Of a stretch of 64,000 bases of DNA, positions 25,401 to 35,348 are shown in pieces (positions within the stretch are counted from its first letter, which is position 1; each line of letters opens with the position of its first letter). Source of the DNA: Sinorhizobium alkalisoli (lineage in GTDB: Bacteria; Pseudomonadota; Alphaproteobacteria; Rhizobiales; Rhizobiaceae). The stretch spans positions 682,001 through 746,000 of the forward strand of contig NZ_CP034909.1 in NCBI RefSeq assembly GCF_008932245.1, in the 5' to 3' direction. The notes under the pieces were generated by a model, which saw only the letters and a program-made list of their open reading frames with translations, did no database searches and was not told the DNA's origin. A program made the position numbers and the translations under genes.

Positions 25401-27707
25401 ATGGTCACGACCGCAAAGCCCATCGCCACCATCATCGCAAGCGAGATCAAGGCGACCCCTGCTCAGGTCGGCGCCGCAGTCGAATTGCTCGACGGCGGGG
25501 CCACCGTGCCGTTCATCGCCCGCTACCGCAAGGAGGTCACCGGCGGTCTCGACGATACGCAACTGCGTATTCTCTCCGAGCGGCTCACCTATCTGCGCGA
25601 ACTCGAGGCGCGGCGCGTGTCGATTCTCGACTCGATCCGCACCCAGGGCAAGCTCACCGATGACCTCGAAGGCAAAATAGCCGCCGCTGTCACCAAGGCG
25701 GAGCTCGAGGACATCTATCTGCCCTACAAGCCGAAGCGGCGGACCAAGGCGGAAATCGCACGGGAGCGCGGCCTCGGGCCGCTCGCGGAAGGGATCCTTG
25801 CCGATCGCACCATCGCGCCGGCCGAGCGTGCGGCCGCCTTCCTGAGCGCGAATATCCCAGACGTGAAGACGGCGCTCGACGGCGCCCGCGACATCATCGC
25901 CGAGGGCATGACCGAAAATGCCGACCTTCTCGGGCGCCTGCGCAACCATATGCGCGAAGCGGCCTTCCTGCGCGCCAGGGTGGTTGACGGCAGGCAGGAG
26001 GCCGGCGCGAAATTCTCCGACTATTTCGACCATACGGAGCGCTGGGCCACCGCGCCCGGGCACCGGGCGCTGGCGATGCTGCGCGGTTGGAACGAGGAGG
26101 TCCTTTCCGTCGATATCGTCGTCGATCAGGACGAGGTTTCGCCGCAGAAACCCGTCGAACGGATGATCGCGGCTGCCTATGATGTGCGCGGATCCCTGCC
26201 GGGAGACAAGTGGCTGCTGGAGGTCATAGGCTGGACCTGGCGTATCAAACTTTCGCTGTCGCTCTCGCTGGACCTGATGCGCGAGCTGCGTGAGCGGGCC
26301 GAGGAGGAGGCGATTCGCGTCTTCGCACGCAATCTCAAGGACCTGCTGCTTGCCGCCCCGGCCGGCTCGCGTGCGACCATGGGTCTCGATCCCGGCATCC
26401 GCACCGGCGTGAAGGTCGCCGTCGTCGACGGCACGGGAAAACTCCTGGACACGACGACCGTCTATCCCTTTCCGCCGAAGAACGATGTTCGCGGCACGCA
26501 AGCCGAACTCGCATCATTGCTGCGCAAGCACCAGGTTGAGCTGATTGCCATTGGCAACGGCACCGGCAGCCGCGAAACAGAGAAACTCGTCGCCGACATG
26601 CTAGCGCAAATGCCGGCACCGAAGCCGACGAAAGTCATCGTCTCGGAAGCGGGAGCCTCGGTTTACTCCGCTTCGGAAACGGCGGCCGTCGAGTTCCCGG
26701 AGCTCGATGTTTCACTGCGCGGGGCCGTGTCGATCGCGCGGCGGCTGCAGGATCCGCTTGCCGAACTCGTCAAGATTGAGCCGAAATCGATCGGCGTCGG
26801 TCAGTATCAGCACGACGTCGACCAGTCGAAGCTCAGCCGGTCGCTGGACGCAGTGGTCGAAGATGCCGTGAATGCCGTCGGCGTCGATCTCAACACCGCT
26901 TCGGCCCCGCTTCTGGCGCGGGTCTCGGGACTCGGCAAGTCGTCGGCGGAAGCGATCGTTGCACATCGCAATGCGATGGGCCCCTTTGCCAACCGGCAGG
27001 AACTTCTGAAGGTGGCGCGCCTCGGTGCGCGCACCTTCGAGCAATGCGCCGGTTTCCTGAGGATTCCGAATGGACCCGAGCCGCTCGATGCCTCCGCCGT
27101 GCACCCGGAAGCCTATGGCATCGCCAAGAAGATCGTCGCCGCCTGCGGCCGCGATGTGCGCTCGCTGATGGGCGATAGCGCTGCCTTGAAGAAGCTCGAC
27201 CCGCGGATTTTCGTCGACGAGCGCTTCGGTCTGCCAACCGTCAAGGACATTCTCGCCGAGCTGGAGAAACCCGGCCGCGATCCTCGTCCGAGCTTCAAGA
27301 CCGCGACCTTCGCCGAAGGTATCGACGATATCAGGGACCTGAAAGTCGGCATGCAGCTCGAAGGCACCGTGACGAACGTCGCAGCCTTTGGCGCCTTCGT
27401 CGATATCGGCGTGCACCAGGATGGCCTCGTGCATGTGTCGCAGCTCGCAGATCGTTTCGTCAAGGATCCGCATGAGATCGTCAAGGCCGGCGACGTAGTA
27501 CGTGTGCGCGTCACGGAGGTCGATATCGCCCGCAAGCGTATCGGCCTTAGCATGCGCAAGGATGGCGGCGCCGACACCGGCCAAGAGGCGAGGGGAGCAA
27601 ATCCGAGCGGCGGCAATCGCAATGCGGGCGGGCGGCCGCAGAAGAGCCAGGCCCCGGCACAGGGTGGGTTCGGTGCAGCGCTTATAGAGGCGATGCGCAA
27701 AAAGTGA
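25401..27707 (+). CDS. tex: Tex-family S1 RNA-binding protein
   Basis: A 768-residue Tex/YhgF-like protein. Seen: an N-terminal helical part ([16 protein letters not shown]), an RNase H-like YqgF domain starting [18 protein letters not shown], a helix-hairpin-helix part ([19 protein letters not shown]), and a C-terminal S1 domain (about residues 645-715). The tail is Gly/Asn-rich. Family members bind nucleic acid and influence transcription. ATG 25401 is chosen, since the longer upstream frame is not conserved-looking. Confidence 0.92.
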   Translation: MVTTAKPIATIIASEIKATPAQVGAAVELLDGGATVPFIARYRKEVTGGLDDTQLRILSERLTYLRELEARRVSILDSIRTQGKLTDDLEGKIAAAVTKAELEDIYLPYKPKRRTKAEIARERGLGPLAEGILADRTIAPAERAAAFLSANIPDVKTALDGARDIIAEGMTENADLLGRLRNHMREAAFLRARVVDGRQEAGAKFSDYFDHTERWATAPGHRALAMLRGWNEEVLSVDIVVDQDEVSPQKPVERMIAAAYDVRGSLPGDKWLLEVIGWTWRIKLSLSLSLDLMRELRERAEEEAIRVFARNLKDLLLAAPAGSRATMGLDPGIRTGVKVAVVDGTGKLLDTTTVYPFPPKNDVRGTQAELASLLRKHQVELIAIGNGTGSRETEKLVADMLAQMPAPKPTKVIVSEAGASVYSASETAAVEFPELDVSLRGAVSIARRLQDPLAELVKIEPKSIGVGQYQHDVDQSKLSRSLDAVVEDAVNAVGVDLNTASAPLLARVSGLGKSSAEAIVAHRNAMGPFANRQELLKVARLGARTFEQCAGFLRIPNGPEPLDASAVHPEAYGIAKKIVAACGRDVRSLMGDSAALKKLDPRIFVDERFGLPTVKDILAELEKPGRDPRPSFKTATFAEGIDDIRDLKVGMQLEGTVTNVAAFGAFVDIGVHQDGLVHVSQLADRFVKDPHEIVKAGDVVRVRVTEVDIARKRIGLSMRKDGGADTGQEARGANPSGGNRNAGGRPQKSQAPAQGGFGAALIEAMRKK

Positions 27708-27923
27708 GCGCCGGAAGGAACGGCTTTTGCCGCGGATCGTTAGTACAACGACACGGTTGGCTGGATTCCGATTTTTCAGTTCCTGAACCGGCCCTCCGTC
27801 ATCCCTCCGGTGGCGACGCACGTCGTCGCATGTAGGTGTCGACCTTTAGGAGTGCCGGTCTACTGCGGAACAGGCCCGTGAAAATCCTCTTCCGCCGGAG
27901 CCCCCGGTGAGAGGAGGTGCCTC

Positions 27924-28237
27924 ATGGTACGCAATGTGACCCGCAGCCTTCCGCACGCTGCTCTGCTGGCGCTGGCAGCAACGGTTTATCCGGTTCCGGC
28001 TGAAGCGCAGGGCGTCGTAAATTGCGCCGAGCGGTCCCAGGTGATCGAGTTCCTGGCGCGGCAATATGCCGAAAAACAGGCGGCGGTCGGACTGATCAAC
28101 CCGCGGGCGGTGATGGAACTCTATGCTGCCGACAGCGGTACGTGGACTCTGATCGTGAGGATGTCTCCGGTCGCAGCTGCGTTATCTTTGCGGGGCAAAG
28201 CTGGGACGCCAAGGTGCCGGTAGGAACGAAGGCCTGA
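27924..28237 (+). pseudogene. Secreted small protein, probably frameshifted
   Basis: The ATG at 27924 has a strong GAGAGGAGG site. A signal peptide ending near AEAQG is followed by VNCAERSQVIEFLARQYAEKQAAVG and a segment ending GTWTLIV. In that frame the protein continues only with arginine/alanine-rich sequence to a stop at 28222. In another frame, SGRSCVIFAGQSWDAKV continues to TGA at 28237, and this looks like the natural end of the family. I infer a one- or two-base frameshift near 28150-28165, or a sequencing error. Function unknown. Confidence 0.6.
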
Positions 28238-28294
28238 CGGATTCGTCGAAGCTTGACTCCTGTCTGCAGCCCCCTTGATTTCCAGGTGCCCAGG

Positions 28295-28334
28295 CTACAG
28301 CGCCGCGCGTCTTTTCAGGCGCGCGGCGCTGTAG
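28295..28334. repeat. CTACAGCGCCGCGCG palindrome, copy 1
   Basis: A 40-base hairpin with a 15-bp perfect stem starting CTACAGCGCCGCGCG. It lies between the convergent frameshifted gene and rkpK, where it may act as a terminator. Related copies lie at 29890-29933 and 31226-31264. Confidence 0.8.
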
Positions 28335-28418
28335 CTCTTGAAACTACGCATCGTTCCGAAATCCGGTTCCGGACCGATGCGACCCGGGGCCGTCACGGAG
28401 CGACGTGGTTCCGCCTCA

Positions 28419-29732
28419 TCAATCCGGTCTGCCGATGCTGGCATAGCTGAAGCCGTGCTTGGTGACTTCGTCCTTGCGATAGATGTTGCGCAGGTCGACG
28501 AGCAGCGGCGTCTTCATGGCGGCCTTCAGCCGGCCGAAATCCAGCGCCCGGAACTCGTTCCATTCGGTGACGATCACGAGCGCATCGGCGCGCGCCGCAG
28601 CCTCATAAGGGTCTTTCGCATAATTCATGCCGTCGATGACCTTGCGGGCGTTTTCCACGCCTTCCGGATCGTAGCCGGTGACTTCGGCGCCCGCGTCCCG
28701 GAGTGTCTGAACGATCGCGATCGCCGGGCTATCGCGCATGTCGTCGGTGTTCGGCTTGAAGGTGAGGCCGAGCACGGCGATCTTGCGGCCGCGCACGTCG
28801 CCGCCGGCCGCCACGATCACCTTGCGGCCCATTGCGCGCTTGCGGTTGTCGTTGACGGCAACTGTGGTCTCGACCAGTCGCACGGGGCTGTCATGGTCCT
28901 GCGCCGTCTTGACGAGCGCCAGCGTGTCTTTGGGGAAGCAGGAGCCGCCATAGCCCGGGCCGGCATGCAGGAATTTGGAGCCGATGCGCCCGTCGAGGCC
29001 GATGCCGCGGGCCACGTCCTGGACATTGGCGCCAACTTTTTCGCACAGGTCAGCCATTTCGTTGATGAAGGTGATCTTCATCGCCAGGAAGGCATTACCG
29101 GCATACTTGATCAGTTCGGACGTGCGGCGCGTCGTGAAGACCAGCGGCGCCTGGTTCAGGTAGAGCGGGCGATAGACTTCTGTCATCACCTCACGCGCCC
29201 GTTCGGCATTGCCGTCGAGGCCGATGACGATCCGGTCCGGTCGCTTGAAATCCTCGATCGCCGCGCCTTCGCGCAGGAACTCCGGATTGGAGACGACGGC
29301 GAAGTCGGCCTCCGGATTGGTCTCGCGAATGATGCGCTCGACCTCGTCACCGGTTCCGACCGGTACGGTGGATTTGGTGACGATCACGGTGAAGCCGGAG
29401 AGGTTGGCGGCGATCTCGCGCGCAGCCGCGTAGACGTAGGACAGATCGGCATGGCCGTCGCCGCGACGCGACGGCGTGCCGACGGCAATGAAGACGACGT
29501 CGCTGTTTGCGACGGCGGATGTGAGGTCGGTGGTGAAGGTCAGGCGTCCTGCGGCGACATTGTGGGCGACGAGCTGGGCGAGGCCCGGTTCGAAAATCGG
29601 AATCTCTCCCTTCTCGAGGGCCACGATCTTGCCCTCGTCCTTGTCGAGGCAGACGACGTCATGGCCGAAATCCGCAAAGCACACGCCGGAAACCAGGCCG
29701 ACATAGCCGGCGCCAATCATCGTTATCTTCAT
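28419..29732 (-). CDS. rkpK: UDP-glucose 6-dehydrogenase
   Basis: A 437-residue NAD-dependent enzyme oxidising UDP-glucose to UDP-glucuronate for surface polysaccharides. N-terminal GAGYVGLVSG binds NAD, and GPGYGGSCFPKDT holds the catalytic Cys. TFKPNTDDMRDSP starts the C-terminal domain. ATG 29732 has AGGAAGAG upstream. With lpsL just upstream on the same strand it makes UDP-glucuronate and UDP-galacturonate; I use the Sinorhizobium symbol rkpK on that context. Confidence 0.93.
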   Translation of the reverse strand: MKITMIGAGYVGLVSGVCFADFGHDVVCLDKDEGKIVALEKGEIPIFEPGLAQLVAHNVAAGRLTFTTDLTSAVANSDVVFIAVGTPSRRGDGHADLSYVYAAAREIAANLSGFTVIVTKSTVPVGTGDEVERIIRETNPEADFAVVSNPEFLREGAAIEDFKRPDRIVIGLDGNAERAREVMTEVYRPLYLNQAPLVFTTRRTSELIKYAGNAFLAMKITFINEMADLCEKVGANVQDVARGIGLDGRIGSKFLHAGPGYGGSCFPKDTLALVKTAQDHDSPVRLVETTVAVNDNRKRAMGRKVIVAAGGDVRGRKIAVLGLTFKPNTDDMRDSPAIAIVQTLRDAGAEVTGYDPEGVENARKVIDGMNYAKDPYEAAARADALVIVTEWNEFRALDFGRLKAAMKTPLLVDLRNIYRKDEVTKHGFSYASIGRPD

Positions 29733-29889
29733 CCGCTCTTCCTTTGTCGTTGGGTCTTCAAGGCTCTTGGGAGGTAGGCCAGGCGCTACCAAACCCGCGT
29801 CGCAGAATGGGCGAATTTGGTAGATCCCAAGCCAACTGCATGTCTCCTTAAACCTCGTCTAAGAGAAGGACATGCAGAAATTCAAAGTG

Positions 29890-29933
29890 CTACAGCGACC
29901 TTTGCGCGTCTGGTAAGACGCGCGGCGCTGTAG
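29890..29933. repeat. CTACAGCG palindrome, copy 2
   Basis: A 44-base element running from CTACAGCGACC to GGCGCTGTAG with central GCGCGTCT/AGACGCGC arms. It is related to the copies at 28295 and 31226. It lies between rkpK and lpsL. Confidence 0.75.
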
Positions 29934-30020
29934 ACCAATCCATTGATAGGCAAATAGGACCGATTTTCGACCAGCAAATGACAGGGGCGTGCGCATTCGC
30001 CGCAATTGTCTCGAAACGCC

Positions 30021-31043
30021 TCAATCGGCGCCGCCTGCGTGGTAATATTGCGCATACCATTTCACGAACCTGCCGACACCCTCCTCGATTGAAATCGAGG
30101 GCTTGAAGCCGGTGAGCGCCTCGAGCAGTTCCGGCGACGCATAGGTGCGTGGCACGTCCCCCTTCTGCATCGGCAGCATGTTTCGGATCGCTGGACGGCC
30201 GAGCGCTTGCTCGACAGTCTCCACGAAGGTCATCAGGTCCACCGGCTGGCCACCCCCGAGATTGACGACACGGAACGGCGCATGGCGCGAGAGGGTGTCG
30301 TCGGCCGCATCTGCCGCGACGCGGTTGTCTTCGGAGGGCGCGACGTGCGAAAGCCGGAGAATGCCCTCCACGAGATCGTCGATATAGGTGAAATCGCGGC
30401 TCATGCGCCCTTCACCGTAAATGTCGATTGGCCTGTTGTTGTGGATGGCTTCGACAAATTTGAAGAGCGCCATGTCCGGCCGCCCCCACGGGCCATAGAC
30501 GGTGAAGAAGCGGAAAGCCGTCGTCGGTACCTTGTGGAGATGGGCGTAGCTGTGAGCCATCAGCTCCATCGACTTCTTGGTCGCGGCATAAAGTGTCATC
30601 GGCTCGTCGGCCCTGTCGGTCTCGACAAAGGGAATTTTTTCGTTGGCGCCGTAGATCGAAGAGGTCGAGGCGAGCATCAGATGTTTCGGGGCAACCGCTT
30701 TCGCGAGTTCCAGGATGTTCCAGGATCCCACGACATTCGAGTCCATGTAGGCTTTTGGGTTTTCGAGGCTGTAGCGAACGCCCGCCTGTGCGGCGAGGTG
30801 GATGATGACCTCCGGCTCGGCGAGCCCCGCCGCCCGGTCAAGGGCGGCCCGGTCTTCAAGCATGGCCGTCACTGCCTTGAAGCCGTTGGAGCGCTCGAGA
30901 ATGGCATGCCGGCGCTCTTTCAGAGTTACGTCGTAATAGGGCGTCATGCCGTCGAAGCCGACCACGAAGTGCCCGTCGTCGATCAGCCGCTTGGCGACGT
31001 GAAAGCCTATGAAACCTGCGGTTCCGGTGATGAGGTAACGCAC
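30021..31043 (-). CDS. lpsL: UDP-glucuronate 4-epimerase
   Basis: A 340-residue short-chain dehydrogenase/reductase epimerase. Rossmann motif is [11 protein letters not shown], the active site is TSSIYG plus Y-x-x-x-K (YAATKKS), and [15 protein letters not shown] is typical of UDP-glucuronate epimerases. It produces UDP-galacturonate for lipopolysaccharide. The symbol follows the Sinorhizobium lpsL-rkpK arrangement. A palindromic repeat lies in the gap between the two genes, so co-transcription is not assured. Confidence 0.92.
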   Translation of the reverse strand: MRYLITGTAGFIGFHVAKRLIDDGHFVVGFDGMTPYYDVTLKERRHAILERSNGFKAVTAMLEDRAALDRAAGLAEPEVIIHLAAQAGVRYSLENPKAYMDSNVVGSWNILELAKAVAPKHLMLASTSSIYGANEKIPFVETDRADEPMTLYAATKKSMELMAHSYAHLHKVPTTAFRFFTVYGPWGRPDMALFKFVEAIHNNRPIDIYGEGRMSRDFTYIDDLVEGILRLSHVAPSEDNRVAADAADDTLSRHAPFRVVNLGGGQPVDLMTFVETVEQALGRPAIRNMLPMQKGDVPRTYASPELLEALTGFKPSISIEEGVGRFVKWYAQYYHAGGAD

Positions 31044-31225
31044 GACGATATCCCAGATTGCAATAACTCACCGTTCATACGCACAAAGGCGGGCGATTGA
31101 AAGGTGTCGCTCCGATGGCTTGTCTGCAGCGCGTCATGATCGAGCGTACTCGTGCGACGCGCTTGAGGTCCGTGTTTTTATGCCTGTCATTCCCCAAAAC
31201 CGCCGCACGTTTTTGGGCGACATGA

Positions 31226-31264
31226 TTACAGCGCCGCGCGTCTTTTCAGACGCGCAAAGGTCGC
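31226..31264. repeat. TACAGCGCCGCGCGTC palindrome, copy 3
   Basis: TTACAGCGCCGCGCGTCTTTTCAGACGCGC-type element (quoted only in part: TTACAGCGCCGCGCG). GCGCGTCT and AGACGCGC pair around a 4-base loop. It lies just downstream of the L,D-transpeptidase gene on the minus strand. Confidence 0.75.
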
Positions 31265-31278
31265 GGATGCCCCCCCGC

Positions 31279-32016
31279 TCAGAAGGAAAGAAGCGGGTTG
31301 TCGGCCGTCGTGCCCATCGGGGCGTCGCCCGGCGGCAGCGCCGCACTCATCGGCGGTTCCGCCTGGATCACGACAACCCGAGTTCCTTCCGGCACGCGAC
31401 TATAAAGATCGATGATATCCTGATTGAGCATGCGGATGCAGCCGCTCGAAACCGCCCTGCCGATCGACCAGGCTTCCGGGGTGCCGTGAATACGGAACAG
31501 CGTGTCCTTGCCGTTCTGGTAAAGGTAGAGGGCGCGCGGGCCAAGCGGATTGGTAAGACCTGGTTCCATGCCGCCCGCGAGCGGCCCGTAGCGCTCCGGC
31601 TCGCGTGCGACCATATCCGATGTCGGGATCCAGCGCGGCCATTCCGCCTTCCGGCCGATGCGGGCCTCGCCGGCGAACTCCAGGCCTTCCCTGCCGACCC
31701 CGATCCCGTAGCGCAGCGCCATCCCGCCGTCCTGCACCAAATAAAGATACCGGTCGGGCGTGTCGATGACGATCGTGCCCGGCGGCTCGATGGTGGAGTA
31801 TGGTACCTGCTGGCGCAGGAAATTCGGGGCCACCTTGCTGATGTCGGTCGCCGGCAGCGGGAAAAGCTCTTCCGGCAACGGCCCGTACATCGCCGTGTAA
31901 TAAGGGTCGGGTCCAGCCGGCCGGGCGGCCCGCGGCTTGCTGCTGCTCGCGCAGGCTGCGAGGGCAATGGCGGCGACGAGAAGAATGGAAATCTGTGCGA
32001 GGCGGAACACAAACAT
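31279..32016 (-). CDS. L,D-transpeptidase (YkuD domain) lipoprotein
   Basis: A 245-residue protein with a lipobox near residue 22 (ALAAC), indicating a lipid-anchored envelope protein. The YkuD catalytic core is visible: IVIDTPDRYLYLV, then HGTPEA, then the Cys nucleophile in SSGCIRM. These enzymes form 3-3 crosslinks or attach proteins to peptidoglycan. The start at MFVFRLAQ (32016) is preferred over 32049, since it gives a compact signal sequence. Confidence 0.9.
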   Translation of the reverse strand: MFVFRLAQISILLVAAIALAACASSSKPRAARPAGPDPYYTAMYGPLPEELFPLPATDISKVAPNFLRQQVPYSTIEPPGTIVIDTPDRYLYLVQDGGMALRYGIGVGREGLEFAGEARIGRKAEWPRWIPTSDMVAREPERYGPLAGGMEPGLTNPLGPRALYLYQNGKDTLFRIHGTPEAWSIGRAVSSGCIRMLNQDIIDLYSRVPEGTRVVVIQAEPPMSAALPPGDAPMGTTADNPLLSF

Positions 32017-32227
32017 AATCGAAACGATCCTGTCGATGGCAAATGGCATCGGCGAAATCGGCCGTCACGCCTGTGCCCTCATTCGAACACGGCTGCGAAT
32101 CGACCCGTTTCGAATGTAGTCCGAGGAGGGGGCGGCTGAAAGGGGCCTTTGCGCCTGCGGGCGTCCTGGTGCGGTATTCGATCCATCCCGCTTGATCGGC
32201 TTCACGCCGCGGGTGTATGCCTTTTCA

Positions 32228-32974
32228 ATGCAATGGAGCGACCAGGCCATCATTCTCGGCATCCGCAGACATGGCGAGAGCTCGGTCATCGCGGAGGTCA
32301 TGACGTCCGGGCACGGCCGGCATCTGGGGCTGGTGCGCGCGGGCCGATCGCGTGCCATGCAGCCGGTGCTGCAGCCGGGCAATTCGGTCGAGGTCACCTG
32401 GCGCGCGCGCCTCGACGAACATCTCGGCGAATTCCGTGTCGAACCCACGCAGTTGCGCGCCGCCAGTCTGATGGAGACGGCGATCTCGGTTTACGGCATC
32501 CAGGCCTTGGGTGCCCTTTTGCGGCTTCTGCCCGAGCGCGATCCGCATCCGCATCTTTACGAGGCGCTTGCCGTCATCGTCGACCACTTGCAGGAACCTG
32601 CGGATGCCGGCGAACTCTTCGTGCGCTTCGAACTGGCGGTTCTGGACGATCTCGGCTTCGGCCTCGATCTTTCGGAATGCGCGGCAACAGGCAGGCGCGA
32701 CGAACTCGTCTATGTGTCGCCGAAATCGGGCCGCGCAGTCAGCCGCGAGGCGGGCGCCCCTTATGGCGAGCGCATGCTCGCCCTTCCAAACTTTCTATCG
32801 GGTCGCCAGAAGGCGGCCGATCACGACGCGCTCGCGGCAGCGTTCCGTCTCACCGCGCACTTCCTGAACCGCCATGTCTACGAGCCGCGCGGCATCCATG
32901 CGTCTTCCGCGCGCGACGGATTCGTCCAGGCGACGTTGAAGGCTTTGAGTCCGGCCTCGCCGTCAGCTGCCTGA
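32228..32974 (+). CDS. recO: DNA repair protein RecO
   Basis: A 248-residue RecFOR-pathway mediator that loads RecA at single-strand gaps. The N-terminal OB-fold region begins [19 protein letters not shown], and GLVRAGRSR is typical of the alphaproteobacterial form. The C-terminal helical half contains [19 protein letters not shown]. The four-cysteine zinc motif of some RecO proteins is absent, as is usual in this group. Confidence 0.93.
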   Translation: MQWSDQAIILGIRRHGESSVIAEVMTSGHGRHLGLVRAGRSRAMQPVLQPGNSVEVTWRARLDEHLGEFRVEPTQLRAASLMETAISVYGIQALGALLRLLPERDPHPHLYEALAVIVDHLQEPADAGELFVRFELAVLDDLGFGLDLSECAATGRRDELVYVSPKSGRAVSREAGAPYGERMLALPNFLSGRQKAADHDALAAAFRLTAHFLNRHVYEPRGIHASSARDGFVQATLKALSPASPSAA

Positions 32975-32984
32975 TCGAAGAAAA

Positions 32985-33011
32985 GGGCGCCGCACATCTC
33001 ATGCGGCGCCC
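32985..33011 (-). terminator. Terminator hairpin between recO and phoX
   Basis: The arms GGGCGCCGCA and TGCGGCGCCC form a 10-bp stem. On the minus strand it is followed by TTTTC, so it can terminate phoX transcription, and it lies directly after recO on the other strand. Confidence 0.75.
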
Positions 33012-33043
33012 CGTTCACAAAGAATGCTGTAGGCCTGACTCGA

Positions 33044-33085
33044 CGCATCAGCCCGAAAACCGGGTCCGACTCTCGGGCTGATGCG
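33044..33085. repeat. Palindrome CGCATCAGCCCGA next to the phoX stop
   Basis: Perfect 13-bp arms CGCATCAGCCCGA and TCGGGCTGATGCG with a 16-base loop begin directly after the phoX stop. A similar unit (CGCATCG-TTCCG...) occurs at 28346-28381, so it may belong to a dispersed palindrome family. Confidence 0.6.
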
Positions 33086-33086
33086 C

Positions 33087-35087
33087 TTAGCCGATCTTGC
33101 CGCCGCCCTGCTTGGTCACGGCGACGACGGCCGGACGAACCGGCATGTCGTCGCGGAAGTCCGGCCAGCGCGTCGCTGGCTTTTCATAGGTCGCAAGCCC
33201 GGCATCGCCCGGATGCTGCACGGCGAGAAAGAAGGTGTCGCTCGTGGGGTTGAAGCTCGGGCCGCACATTTCGGCACCGACCGGCACGCGGAAGAAGAGC
33301 TTCGAGGTGCCGCGGGCTTCACCTTCCGTGTCGACCGCCCAGATGCCGTCCGTACGGCCGGTCTCCTTTTCATTGTTGCCGTCGGTCGCGACCCAAAGGC
33401 GGCCATCGGCGTCGATGGCGCAATTGTCCGGCATGCCGAACCAGCCGTTCTTGGTCGTCGCTGTCGAGAAGGACGCACCGACCTCGGCAACGCTTGGATC
33501 GCCGCATTTCAAGAGGATGTCCCAACGCGACTTGGTCGAGGCGAAATCACCGTCCGTTTCGGTGATCTCGACGATGTGGCCGAAGGCGTTCTTGGCGCGG
33601 GGGTTGGCGGCGTCGATCTCGTCCTCTTTCCGCTTGGTGTTGTTGGTCAGCATGACGTAGACCTTGCCCGTCTTCGGGTTGGGCTGGACATCTTCCGGGC
33701 GGTCCATCTTGGTGGCGCCGAGCGCATCGGCGGCAAGCCGGGTGTTGATCAGCACATCGGCCTGCGAGGCGAAGCCGTTCTCGGCCGTCAGCGGGCCCTC
33801 GCCGTGGATGAGCGGCATCCAGGTGACTGTGCCGTCCTCGTCGAACTTCGCCACGTAGAGTGTGCCGTCGTCGAGAAGATCCATGTTCGCCGCGCGGTCG
33901 TCGGGCTTGTAGGTGCCATTCGTCACGAACTTGTAGACATAGTCGTACCGCTCGTCGTCGCCGCTATAGAGCACGACGCGGCCGTCTTTGTTGACGATGG
34001 ATTCACAGCCCTCGTGCTTGAAGCGTCCGACGGCGGTGCGCTTCTTCGGCACGGAATTGGGGTCGAACGGATCGACCTCGACGATCCAGCCGAAGCGGTT
34101 GGCCTCGTTCGGCTCCTTCGTGACATCGAAGCGATCGTAGAATTTCGACCATTCATATTGCCCACCCGGCGCGCCGAGACGCTTCAGCACCTTGAATTCC
34201 GGATGATCTTCGGCGAGGTCGCCGCCGAAATAGCCGTTGAAGTTTTCCTCGGCCATCAGATAGGTGCCCCAGGCGGTGACGCCGCCGGCGCAGTTGTTGA
34301 TCGTGCCGAAGACCGTAGTGCCGGTCGCGTCGGCCGAGGTCTTCAACCGCTCATGGCCGGCCGCCGGACCGGAAAGCTGCATTTCGGTGTTGGCGGTGAT
34401 GCGGCGGTTGAACTTGCCGTCGAGAACCGGCTGCCACTTGCCGTCGACCTTGCGAATCTCGATGACGGTTCCGCCATGGGCCGCCATCTCGATGTCGACC
34501 AGTTCCTTGGTGTAGTCGCCGAGAACGACTTTATCCTGTTCCTTGCCGTCCTCCGTCACCTTTTCGACGCGGGCGAAGTTCGGGAACATGATTTCGGCAT
34601 TGGTGTATTCGTGGTTGACGACCAGAAGGCCGTGGTCGGGACTGCCATCGAGCGGGATGAAACCGACATAGTCGTTGTTGTAACCGAACTGCCGGCTCTG
34701 AGCCTCTGCCGTCTGCTTGAGCGGATCGAAGTCGGGGCTGTCGGCGAAGATCTTGTCGCCCCAGCGCAAAAGGATATCGGCATCGTAGCCTTCGGCGACG
34801 TGGTGAGTTTCGTCGACGCCGGCTTCGATCTCCTTGAAGTCGAACTGCGACATCTCCTTGGCCCTGGCGTCATCGGCAGTCAGCAGGGCGAGCGGGCTGA
34901 CTGTCGTGGAAATGGCGGCGACCGCAAGCGAACCGCCGATGAAGGACCGGCGCGAGAAGCGGCGGTTTATGATGTCGCCCATGGTGGGGTTGGCGGAACA
35001 GTTCTGGCCGATGTCTTCCAGCTCCTCTCTTCGTTCCGTCAGAGTCTTGATTTCGATTTCTTCCGCCGAGCCGAGATACTTGTCCAT
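33087..35087 (-). CDS. phoX: PhoX-family alkaline phosphatase
   Basis: A 666-residue PhoX/DUF839 protein, a calcium- and iron-dependent phosphatase that releases phosphate from organic esters. A twin-arginine signal (RRFSRRSFIGG, about residues 42-52) indicates folded export. Family marks include VVNHEYTNAE, NNCAGGVTAWGTYL and RPEDVQPNP, with a C-terminal beta-propeller. GGGGAGA precedes ATG 35087. A good Pho box lies 72 bases upstream, so phosphate starvation control by PhoB is likely. Confidence 0.9.
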   Translation of the reverse strand: MDKYLGSAEEIEIKTLTERREELEDIGQNCSANPTMGDIINRRFSRRSFIGGSLAVAAISTTVSPLALLTADDARAKEMSQFDFKEIEAGVDETHHVAEGYDADILLRWGDKIFADSPDFDPLKQTAEAQSRQFGYNNDYVGFIPLDGSPDHGLLVVNHEYTNAEIMFPNFARVEKVTEDGKEQDKVVLGDYTKELVDIEMAAHGGTVIEIRKVDGKWQPVLDGKFNRRITANTEMQLSGPAAGHERLKTSADATGTTVFGTINNCAGGVTAWGTYLMAEENFNGYFGGDLAEDHPEFKVLKRLGAPGGQYEWSKFYDRFDVTKEPNEANRFGWIVEVDPFDPNSVPKKRTAVGRFKHEGCESIVNKDGRVVLYSGDDERYDYVYKFVTNGTYKPDDRAANMDLLDDGTLYVAKFDEDGTVTWMPLIHGEGPLTAENGFASQADVLINTRLAADALGATKMDRPEDVQPNPKTGKVYVMLTNNTKRKEDEIDAANPRAKNAFGHIVEITETDGDFASTKSRWDILLKCGDPSVAEVGASFSTATTKNGWFGMPDNCAIDADGRLWVATDGNNEKETGRTDGIWAVDTEGEARGTSKLFFRVPVGAEMCGPSFNPTSDTFFLAVQHPGDAGLATYEKPATRWPDFRDDMPVRPAVVAVTKQGGGKIG

Positions 35088-35159
35088 GCTTACTCTCCCC
35101 GTTGAGACGATAGAACCGCCAGCGTGATGCGGCGTCGACATCGCTCTACCAGCTAGCTC

Positions 35160-35177
35160 ATGACAGTTATGCGACAG
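35160..35177 (-). promoter_or_regulatory. Pho box upstream of phoX
   Basis: On the minus strand the sequence is CTGTCGC-ATAA-CTGTCAT, two 7-base CTGTC repeats 11 bases apart, the spacing of PhoB sites in Sinorhizobium. It lies 72 bases before the phoX ATG, in the right direction. PhoB control is inference from motif and target. Confidence 0.75.
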
Positions 35178-35348
35178 TTCAATGAAGAGATTGCAGCGCC
35201 TCCCTGCATCAGCAATGCGCCAGGAGGCCAGCGCTTGCGAAATGAACCGATGATTGCGTATCGCCTATGGCTCAATCTATGCTCCGCCTATGGCATTCCA
35301 CGCCAAGCTGTGCGAATCCTTCGCAAGCTCTTGTGGTGTCGGTGATCC

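Noticed and set aside
33081..35105. A 674-codon plus-strand open frame opposite phoX
   Set aside because: Exact antisense of a clear PhoX protein, with shadow-like composition.
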